Below, piece after piece: positions 55,620 to 64,000 of a stretch of 64,000 nt of DNA. The DNA lies in NCBI GenBank assembly GCA_022419385.1, contig JAJUBI010000002.1:4650001-4714000 (forward strand), written 5' to 3'. The stretch comes from Paraconiothyrium sp. Pb-2020 (Eukaryota > Ascomycota > Dothideomycetes > Pleosporales > Didymosphaeriaceae). The notes under the pieces were generated by a model that saw only the letters and a program-made list of their open reading frames with translations, searched no databases and was not told the origin of the DNA. The number at the start of each line of letters is the position of its first letter. Position 1 is the first letter of the stretch. A program made the position numbers and the translations under genes.

Positions 55620-56438
55620 CTGCAAGGTGAGAAGCTGAAGCGGAGCCTTAAGCATCGTGTTAATGCTGCATCCAGACTGGATTACTTCAGCGCCTGGCCA
55701 GTGCCAGAACCAGAAGCCTCAGGTGCTCGTCTGAGACACCAAGACGGCGCGAGCAGCCGTGCGCTAGGCTGCGATGGAGCTAAGCGATCGTGTGGGGAAG
55801 CCGAATTGGGGAAGGCACGATAGGGACCACGGATGTTGAGGCGTTTGGAGTCTTTCGCATGGCCAGGATCGGGTAGCTACGCATGGAGCAGGTTAATTAG
55901 TCTCTCTTGCATTGTCGCTGACCACACCCATCGAAACGGGCTTGCTTAAAAGTTATTTCCATACACGAAAACGATTGTGTAAAGGAAAGTCGATGCGAGG
56001 CGCGATGAAACTAGCGTCATATTGTGTAGGCGGTGTCAAAACGTAGCGTGAAACGTGACACTGCAAGCTTGGAGGCATCGGTAAATATAGTGATAGAACA
56101 CTTCAGACGATCGCGAATGTTGCAGAAAGCATAATTGCGGGTTCCTGACCGTTGTGTCAATTTTACTGGAATTGGGAGCCTTCGATGACCCCGCTACGTC
56201 GCGCTCAAAATTCAGATGAAAATAGAACATCTAATGAATTTTGCTCGATTGTGATATGAGGCAATGTATCGTTGTATTACATCTTGGGATCCGGAAAATA
56301 GCAAGGGAAAGAGCAAAACGATTGTCAAGGGGTATGTAACAGGAAGGAAAAACACCAGATAAGAACGCCTTTCGCCATACACACATCTCGTCCTTACTCC
56401 AGCTAACGTCCAACACCCGACCAAATCACTTCGTACTC
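55620..56438. other. Spacer between secreted miniprotein and retropepsin-like gene
   Basis: No supported coding on either strand. Confidence 0.4.
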
Positions 56439-57686
56439 CTAGCTCTCCTTCTTATCCTTGCCTTCCAGCTTCGCTTCTAGGCCTTTCTTCCTATCCAACA
56501 GCGCCCTCTGCGTCCTATCCGTAAGCTGCTTCTTCAGGCCGAGCTTTACATCGTGCAAGTCTTTCTTCCAATTTTCGATCTTTAATGCGTTTTTAGCCTT
56601 TTTCAACGCCTTGTCTGCGGAGGCACGCTCTTTGGTGCCTTCCTTTGTATCTTTCAATGCCGTTTCAGCTTTCAGCACATCAGTCTCGAGCTTTGCGATA
56701 TTGCCAGCGAGGGTTTCGCCTTCCGGATCTGTCTATGCGTCAGTGGGCGCGCCACAGCGGTAGTGGCATCCTGGGCTTACCTGATTCTATGTCTATATCA
56801 CTGAATTTATTGTCTGCATTCATCAGATTCGGAGGGTTAAGCAATTTCTCTTTCTGAATGGACCGCGTGCCGATCACAAGATCAACGGGTGCTGTCTCCG
56901 ATACTAAGAAACGCATTTGGTTGAACACCTTGGCGCTAGTCTGGGAGAACCACGATATACGAACAAACCCCAACACTTTGTGTACTTCACCAGTGGCGAC
57001 CATGCCACCATTGCCTTCCCTGGGTGTCAACGGTTGGATGTCGGATTCCGCGAAGCCAAGACGACGCGCAAGATTCATAGAGATGATGTTCCCTTGTGTA
57101 TTGGCGGTGTCGAGGACGCATCGCGCTTGGACGTGATCGCGGCCATCGCGTGTGTAAGCAGATACTGTGAGCGTGTACCAGTTATCTCTTTCATCGAAGT
57201 ACTGCAGATGTTAACGTTTCCGCTGGCCATTTGAAGAAAACCATTGTCGTACCTCTGCATGGGTGTCTCCCACCTCGGCGATTTCGACAGTGGCCGCCAA
57301 TTCCCTCTTCAATTTCTTGGGACCGAATAGCGCAGCCTTGAAGCACTGCCACCATGATACTTCCACCACAGCAACATGTGTATGGCGTCGCTTAATAGCT
57401 ACTTTTCTGGCTTCGAAGTCTGGATTTTCAGCTACAATGGTCTGCGCTGAGACGGAAGATGCACGGCCACGGGGAAGCTTCCCAAAGTCCACGGAGAGGT
57501 GCTGCCCCTTCTCGTTTGGGCCTATGTAGATTGCGTGGTTAGCTGTGCCCGGGCCGAGGTACAATAGAGATCAAAGTCTGAACAGTATGGAGTATCTTGG
57601 GTCAAAACCAGCCGCAAAACGGCGTCCAAACTTCGAGCTTATGCCCCTAGCAGGTGGAACTCACTAGGATCTGGGGTCTGACTCAT
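56439..57686 (-). CDS. Stand-alone retropepsin-like aspartyl protease domain protein
   Basis: Four exons, 57686-57665, 57521-57253, 57201-56781 and 56728-56439, 333 aa. Residues 125-150 read CVLDTANTQGNIISMNLARR: Asp-Thr-Ala active-site triad followed by the GNIIS and ARRLGF pattern seen in retropepsins and cellular DDI1-like and gag-pol-derived proteases. A second hallmark, the hydrophobic-hydrophobic-Gly near the end of the domain, is VDLVIGTRSI (about 203-212). Residues 1-97 are an N-terminal region with no known family (HVAVVEVSWWQCFKAALFGP). Residues about 245-333 form a Lys/Glu-rich coiled coil. No reverse transcriptase, integrase or LTRs are near. One Asp motif per chain implies that it works as a homodimer. 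Its role is unknown; it is probably a domesticated element or an old cellular member. The first exon is short (7 codons) but its junction gives DPSPNEKGQHL in frame. Confidence 0.7.
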
Positions 57687-59505
57687 ATTGACTGTCAGTT
57701 TGGAAGTAGCAAGTTGCGGTGTTTGGGAATCTCTGTGCCGCAACTCGGGGATAAAAGAGGGCTTGAATCCAGGCGGGCTGAGATGGACTTCTGGTCGCTC
57801 ATTATGAATCAAACGAGCAAGGCAGCGAATTTATGTTTTTAGGGGCCATTTTGAGCCTCATCGCAGCGGGTGTAAAAGCCTTTGTCACCGGTTCGGCGCA
57901 GCACTGACTGGAATGTGGAGGCCGTGCACTCAGCAATGTTTATGAAGTAGGCAAAGTATTGGCTTTGGGGCCGGGCATCGACCACGCGGATGATTGCGCC
58001 GCCCTCCATCAGTGTGTCGGCGACGCTACCCTGGCCGCCATCGATATTTTGGGGGTCATTTGTGGCGAGTAATCCGTTGGCTGAGCGCTCGCGGGGTCCT
58101 TTCGAGCGCAACATGCGGCGATGTCAGGTTTCTATCCCTGATATTCGGTCATGCTGCACTGGGCTGCGCACATGTGGCATAAGAAGGCCCTTCCATCTCT
58201 CACTGTTCACTTCTCCGACTCTTCCGTCGTCCGCCTTCTTTGACTCCACGGCATCTCCTAAAATGTGTTTTGGGCATTGCCCATCGTCCTCGGCCCCCAC
58301 CGTCGCTCCCGCGCCCCACATTCCAGCATTGCTAGAAGATGGCCATAATGTTATCGCGTAGCAGCGGTTTGCTCCGAGCCTTGAGGCATTCAGCAGTGCG
58401 GAACTGCCTCAACGTTTGGCTGCGCTTTGTCGAACATTGGCCTATGAGACAGCACGCCGTCCAAAATCGACATGAAGCCTGCGTGCTCGCACGATAGGTC
58501 ATGACTTCCCTCATCCATATCCGAGAACCAACGGCGAAGTTTTTGTGAGGTGGTTCGAGCTTATCGTTCATTCGGCGGAGGCTTACAGCCTCAGGCAGGG
58601 AACTGGTGGAGATTGCATGAACGGGCTGGGGTGGTCAGCTCCCTAGCGCGAGGCTGAGGCTTCAACAAAGGCCCAGACGCAAGTTCTGATCGGTCAAGAA
58701 GTGCTCAGCTACCAGCCTTGTGTCGTTGCCTGATTTCAGGTTTCGGCCATCGCCGAGGCAGTGGCTGAGGATTGAATGTGTGTTGAGGCGGGGTAACTTC
58801 CCATCGTGCTCCAGTTATAGAATTGGTTTGCTGACAATATGAAGCGCTGCCCAACGTGAGCTCGCACTCATCTGAGGCTACAGCGTAGCCTGAAAACTTT
58901 CTACGAGGCTCTTGGAACGATGCTCTCCTGCAGAAGCCGACGATGCTCCTAGGGATAGTCGCTCAGAGACAAGTGGACATGCTCAACTGCTGGCTCAGCT
59001 AAACGGTGGCTGATGGTGGTGTTCATGGACGCCATTGTGCGTGCTATGGTACACATGTATCGAGAGGGTACGGAAAGTGGGCTGGACAAAGAAGAGATGG
59101 AGTGAAGTGAAGCGTAAAATAGCGACCATTGTTTTGAGGAACCATTTGGAAGGCCGTTTGGTTTATGACCCCCGATCGCTTCAAGAAGCCTGAGCTAATG
59201 CCGCAAGCAGCTATGGACCAAGTCGGCGGTGTGCATGCACATTGGAGTTACCTTGCATAGACGAAGCTCACGAGGGTAACGCGATGCAGTTGGCAGCATC
59301 CGAGTGGACCAGAGCCCTGCGCAACTTAACGATGATAGGCCGGGACAGAGGAGATGCATCGCTTGCCACAGTAACCTGCAGTGGGGAAGTGAAGCTGCGC
59401 CTCATTGCCTGACCTGCCGATTGCCAGCGAAATATAAGCTGCAAACCTCTTGCCGCCATCTTTGAACCTAGAAACCGAATTGTTTCTAATGCACGGACTC
59501 GCAAG
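57687..59505. other. Gene-poor 1.8-kb spacer
   Basis: One ATG-started minus-strand frame of 91 codons (58114-57839) has protein-like composition (AIIRVVDARPQSQYFAYFIN) but no known domain or signal peptide; it could be a small gene but is not called. The rest is without supported coding. The right end is the DUF6594 gene promoter. Confidence 0.4.
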
Positions 59506-60939
59506 ATGACCATAGAACTGCAGAAAATGGACGAGCGTCCTTTGACTCCAGATCGCACCTCTAGCATCTCAGCCACGGCAACGGCAGTGAACAGTCCCGA
59601 CAAGCCCCAATTCCCACAGAACGCTGCGCAGCCTGACGCCGACAGCCTCTACTCCAGCTTGGACACCATATCGAGCGACAGCGATGAAGATGAAGATGGA
59701 ATCCCGAATGCGGAAGGAAAATTGCCTGATGACGCAGTTCAAGGCTGGCCTCAGTTGGCTCAGCTGATGGCAGACACGCCGGACTTCGCAGCGTTCCCTC
59801 GTTTTCGCGATTTGAATGTCAAGAGCCTCTTGTATTACCAGGTCGAGCTTAATGGCCTTAGGGGGAAACTCAAGAAATTGGAGCATGCTGACAAGGCCCA
59901 TTCGGAGCGCAAGAAATACGCACTGTATGCTGATACGCTGATCAACGAAGCGAACGCCTCAGAGCAACTTCAAACGGTACGAAAGATCCGGAAGGTGCTA
60001 AAAGAGTACAGTATGGTTCAAGACCGTTAGCATAATTCGTCGTACACAGCTAAAGTGATCCAGATGAGGCTTTGCTGCAGTACTCGCAGATATGCGCATT
60101 GCCAGATCCCGAGCCGTTCAACATGCGCACGCTCCGAAAGTGGCTACGTCATGGAGAATGCGGTAACTTCAATATACGGGGCCTCGATGATGGTGGAGCG
60201 GTGAATACGTGGGGACCACTCGAGAATAATCCTGACGATAAGGAGAGGAGTTTATGGTCGCAATTTGGCAGTCTTCTCTTGGGCCTCTTGTGGATGCGGC
60301 GACCTGCAAAGAGCTTGTACGAGCCAGATCTAGCGCTCACCTCGCCTCAGACAGAGGTGGATGGCTTGACGCACTGGTACGCTTCTGAATGGATCCCATT
60401 TCGCAGATCTTTCAAAAAGCGGAAGGAACGAAAGTCAGGCAACGGCCCGAATGATGTGGAACAGAACGTCAACAACAATGTCGCGAATGTTCCTGCAGGT
60501 GCTGCAGCCCCTTGGGCGAAGAAGGTCCCTAAGGAGAAGGCGTTGGTCTCATGGTCGCAGAACGGCGCATTAAGGTTAACTTCCGGCATCTCAACCGTCG
60601 TCGCGTGTCTCTTGCCCGTCATCGCCATCTCCGTCCTATCGCAGCTCCAAGGCCTCAAAGCTCTTCTCATCTGCCTTGCCGGGTTCTCTCTCGTCTTCGC
60701 CATAGGGCTGATCGCTCTGACGCAAGGCACGAGCAAGAGGACTGAGATATTCGGAGCGACTGCAGCGTAAGTAACCCTTGCTAGACTGTTGGTGCGTTAG
60801 CTAACGACTTTTCAGCTTCTCGGCCGTCATGGTAGTTTTCATCTCGATTCCGCCGGCGCCTGTGATTTACATGCCTCCGGGCTCAGCTATACCGTCAGTG
60901 TCTCCGAGTGCTGTTGTCTCGGCGCTGCCTTCGGGTTGA
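59506..60939 (+). CDS. DUF6594-type membrane protein
   Basis: Exons 59506-60010, 60064-60766 and 60816-60939 code 443 aa. After an 80-residue acidic disordered start, GWPQLAQLMADTPDFAAFPR plus FRDLNVKSLLYYQVELNGLR is the hallmark of the DUF6594 domain common in filamentous ascomycetes. A central coiled portion carries LRGKLKKLEHADKAHSERKK. The C-terminal region has three hydrophobic helices: GISTVVACLLPVIAISVL, LICLAGFSLVFAIGLIAL, and, after intron 2, AFSAVMVVFISIPPAPVIYM. The end is Pro/Ser-rich. Function unknown; membrane location is inferred from the helices. Intron phases agree at both junctions (EY-NEALLQYSQIC and ATA-AFSAVMVV). Confidence 0.85.
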
Positions 60940-61662
60940 TAGATGCTGTGGTCTTGGGCTGATGTGTATACGTCAGATGAAAACGTATAGTGGCATTTCA
61001 GATCAGATAAACAAAACGTTAGTGAAGTCTGAGTTAGTGTTGACGTCAACGAGGTTGCGACTGCCCTCTGTTGCTGAGGCAGTCGCACCTGGCCCACTCG
61101 GTCGCTGAATAAACTCCGAACAGAGTCTTTGTGCGCCCTGCCTGGCGCACGACCGGTCATGCTACAGTGGAGAAGTGGCCACCCTGACTGAGAAGCGGAT
61201 GATGTCCCTAGCCTGCATTGCTGCACATTCTTCACAGAGCTTTTCCGATATGCATTCATCTGTTAGTGTCCTGGCCGACGGATAGCACAATGCATGACCA
61301 GATCCTTGACCAGCATCTACATTGAACTAAGTGACATACCCTCACCACCGAGCAGCGTTTGCTCAAGCTATCTGTTGAGGAAGGCTGTGTCCGAAGCGTT
61401 ATACGAAGCGCCACATGTGGCGGTGCATCGATGTGTGCAGGACAGAGCGAAACACGAGGAGGCATGCTAGTAAGGCATTGCGAGCACTCACAGTACACTG
61501 TGCTCGGTCGTCACACGATAGAGGACGTATTCGTGTAGACAGTGGATCCTCGTATCAAGCCAGGTACAGCAACAGCTGGAGGCGAGAGGGGACGTTCTGT
61601 GAATTACGGCCACAAGGCGAAGGCTCCTGTGTAAGCCGTCTGGAGTGTTGAGTCCTAAATTC
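60940..61662. other. Spacer right of the DUF6594 gene
   Basis: No convincing coding or RNA gene. Confidence 0.4.
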
Positions 61663-62438
61663 CTATTCCTGACGGTAAATCTTCAAGCTTCTGCCCCGCG
61701 GTCCGTGGCCAAGTTCTGGTCGTACGCAGACCGCGCAACGTGAAGCTTCCTGATCCCGTCCATCTCGATCATAGCACGACACTTGGGAAGCTTTAAACGA
61801 GGTTGCAACGTGCTTCATCCTGGTATTGATGCCGACAAACTGGGAACACGAGATGCCAAGGCTCGTATCGCTCATCGTAGGTGCTGTTGCACGTGGCTGT
61901 GATGACGGGCTGCTGAGCTTGGGATAGCACGATTTGTCTCGCGTACCTTGACGAGCATTTCGAAGTAAGGGATGACGACTTGACCAAGGTAGAAGACAGG
62001 CGAGTTCCATGCCAGCTGCCAATAGCTCTTCACTATCTCTTTCTGGACATTGGCATCATTGTTGGCTGCATCGTCTTGTGACCCAAATGTCGACAGGGCA
62101 TAGAGACAAACCGTACTAACCCATGGAATGGACATGCAGGTGCTAATATTGGAAACGGCCAATACTAACCTGATGTAATCGGCAGATCCATCGACTAGGG
62201 TAAGCTGTTGTGTGGGCTGCCTCGCACTTGAACCTCTCTGGGCCTCTTCGTCAGAGGAGACGCCTGTGCTATCGGCTGCGAATAGAACCCGCGAGGAGCA
62301 CTGTTGATTGTTTGCCACTTCCGACTCAAATTCAAGACTTTCTATCGCGTCAGTCGTAGAACATGACGAGCGATGGAAGGGTTGGGTGTGTAGAAGGGAC
62401 CCCGCAGAGCGGATTTGGCCCTGCCAAGTTCGTACCAT
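61663..62438 (-). CDS. Possible spliced gene, function unknown
   Basis: Weak call. On the minus strand a frame from about 62438 runs through LVDGSADYIRLVLAVSNIST and VQKEIVKSYWQLAWNSPVFY, LGQVVIPYFEMLVK, and then meets a good donor (AAG-GTACGC near 61946). After a plausible acceptor (CCCAG near 61849) the frame continues FVGINTRMKHVATSFKAS and stops at 61663. The middle part looks like real protein with hydrophobic helices (SIPWVSTVCLYALSTFG). Further GTTAGT donors inside (near 62166 and 62121) suggest extra introns, so the ends and the N-terminus are unresolved. No family recognised. It could also be a decayed gene. Confidence 0.3.
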
Positions 62439-62511
62439 ACTTGCGCAAGTGCAGAAACGTCGTCCAGGGCCCGGTTCCTTTGCGGGACCTCAGGCCTGGG
62501 TCGACTTTGGT

Positions 62512-62550
62512 GCTTTTGGGGGCTTTTGGGGGCTTTCGGTGGCTTTGGGG
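62512..62550 (+). repeat. G-rich 10-bp tandem repeat
   Basis: GCTTTTGGGG occurs at 62512-62521 and 62522-62531, followed by the diverged copies GCTTTCGGTG and GCTTTGGGG. Four G runs on one strand could fold as a G-quadruplex. Confidence 0.75.
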
Positions 62551-64000
62551 TCAGGGCAAGCAGCCTCCTCGATTCACCTTCCGCCGCCATTCGGCTTTCT
62601 TACGGGCGTGGAAGAGCATGTGCAGCGTTCGCAGCAGCAGGTCCAACGTCAGCCACCGCTGGTGGTCGTGTGTCCACCATGACGATTGGTGGGTGTGGAG
62701 GGCTCGGAGGCCAGCCGCGTGGTGGCCAGGGGGACATGGCGGGAGCTGGTCTGTCGGGCCTGGGGAGCGACGGTTCGGGAGACATGCAGTCCCTGAGGCT
62801 TGCACTGGCTGCGCTGCTGCACGATGCTGGTCGATGATGTATTTGCGTAGACACACAGAGATGCCAACGTCAGACGCGACGTCCCCTTTCCAGCGCATGC
62901 TTCATTAGCCCAGACCCTCGAATAAGAGGCGTCTACGTTGCGGGCTGGGTCTTGAAACAGACAAGAATCCACTCAAAAAGGCGCCTCCCTCAGCGCTTGC
63001 AAGCGTCCCACTTCCATCGAGCCACTCAAGCGGGGTGCAAAGCGCCTGCGCCGCAACGCAACCTCCTTCCCCAGGTGTCTCCCCAAGCTCTCCCGGACCC
63101 GATATCCTTCGTCACGCTCGTTTTGCCTTCCTCCGGCGCCGTGCCGCACACTGCATCTATCTCTGTGCTTCACGTGCGCTCGTCTGCTGCCACAGGCTGT
63201 TCTCCCGCCCACGGCCCATTCCTCTTCCCTGCAAGCCTCATCACTCGCACGCGCCAACTCCTCCACCACCTCCACCACGCCGCCTCGACAGCCCCTCCCA
63301 AGGCGACTGTTCTGAAACCTTCCTCGACTCACATCCGCTGCATTTGCTTGCTTGCCCACCGCGACCTCGAACCCACCCTCAGCCGCTCGCCCGCGCCTGC
63401 ACCATCCCACACCTTCTCCTAGTAGCCGCGACTCGCGGCCGCCCACGTCACTGAATCGCCTACGAGGCAGGCGCTCAGCGTTCCACCACGAAGCTACACA
63501 CCGCGCCCTGTTTGCGTTGCTGCCACGCCCGGCGTCTTTTGGAATAACAGGAACCGTGGGAGAGTCGGTCCGCGTCCTTCGGCTGACGGCAGCTATCCGC
63601 CCCGCTGGGTTCTAGGAGCTCTCCACGTGCGACCTCGATCTTCCACACACGACACCCCTCACTGTCGTCACACCCACTGCGAGCTGCAACCGCAGATACA
63701 CTCCACCCGTCTGCAACGGTTCCCCATTACCGCGTCACGGCCGCACCCACCCGCATCCCGCCCAACTCCAGGAGGCTTGCAGTCCTCTGTTGGCCTTGTC
63801 AGCGCTGCGTGAAAGCGCAAGTCTGCAGACATTCACATGCAACACCCTGCATACCCGGACACGCACTCGTCACCCTCGAGCCAGCCCGCCATGTCCTCCC
63901 CCGCGCCACTCCTCCGGCCGCCGATCCCAGGCGCCCGCTCTCAGAGTGGCAGCCGTACACCTCGACTTGGGCTCTCCATACCCCCATCGCCTCATGCACG
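62551..64000. other. Pyrimidine-rich terminal region without a confident gene
   Basis: From about 62960 the plus strand is rich in C and T, with many overlapping frames of low-complexity Pro/Ser/Arg/His composition in all three phases, a sign of base bias rather than coding. It resembles the long pyrimidine-rich promoter and leader of a plus-strand fungal gene starting beyond the window. No start can be shown. Confidence 0.4.

Noticed and set aside
62952..63812. Several overlapping plus and minus frames of 60-160 codons
   Set aside because: Low-complexity Pro/Ser/Arg/His composition in all phases, explained by the C/T bias of the region; no domain or start context.
1..64000. CRISPR arrays, bacterial-type operons, complete transposons
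   Set aside because: None seen; the window is eukaryotic, and no transposase, reverse transcriptase or paired terminal repeats were recognised by reading.

Overview
The window is fungal nuclear DNA. Almost every gene is split by short GT-AG introns of about 47-96 nt (one of about 144 nt) with CTAAC/CTAAT-like branch sites. The gene families (HET-domain proteins, Zn2Cys6 regulators, PTH11/rhodopsin-type membrane proteins, DUF6594, glutaminase A, LMBR1-type proteins) are those of filamentous Ascomycota (Pezizomycotina). Dothideomycetes is a reasonable guess but is inference only. Gene models below were spliced by hand from reading frames and splice signals, and phases were checked so that each model closes in frame.

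Layout. 0-17.8 kb is mostly housekeeping: AP-1 gamma-adaptin, a small ABM-domain protein, a HET-domain gene with a suspicious 5' frame break, a Gal80-like Gfo/Idh protein, an odd split tRNA-like gene, secreted glutaminase A, an unrecognised 444-aa protein, dynactin p62, and an NDUFAF5-type methyltransferase for complex I assembly.

19.3-37.1 kb looks like a compact accessory biosynthetic or catabolic locus. It holds two adjacent related transcription factors (one C2H2 plus Zn2Cys6, one Zn2Cys6 only), a seven-helix rhodopsin-like membrane protein, a secreted GMC oxidoreductase, two P450s and an SDR. No PKS, NRPS, terpene synthase or DMATS is visible. A striking triple repeat of GTCCGACACGTG lies in the shared promoter between the divergent P450 and SDR genes and may be the operator of this locus.

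37.3-46.7 kb returns to conserved genes: an LMBR1/LMBD2-type membrane protein, a dithiol glutaredoxin, the PP2A scaffold subunit in seven exons, an amino-acid permease divergent from it, and a second rhodopsin-like protein.

48.5-61 kb is accessory again: a second HET-domain protein, a divergent 2OG-Fe(II) oxygenase/MFS transporter pair, an eight-cysteine secreted miniprotein, a stand-alone protein with a retropepsin-like aspartyl protease domain and a charged C-terminal helix, and a DUF6594 membrane protein. The last 3 kb holds one weak gene candidate, a G-rich tandem repeat and a long pyrimidine-rich stretch that may be the leader or promoter of a gene beyond the window.
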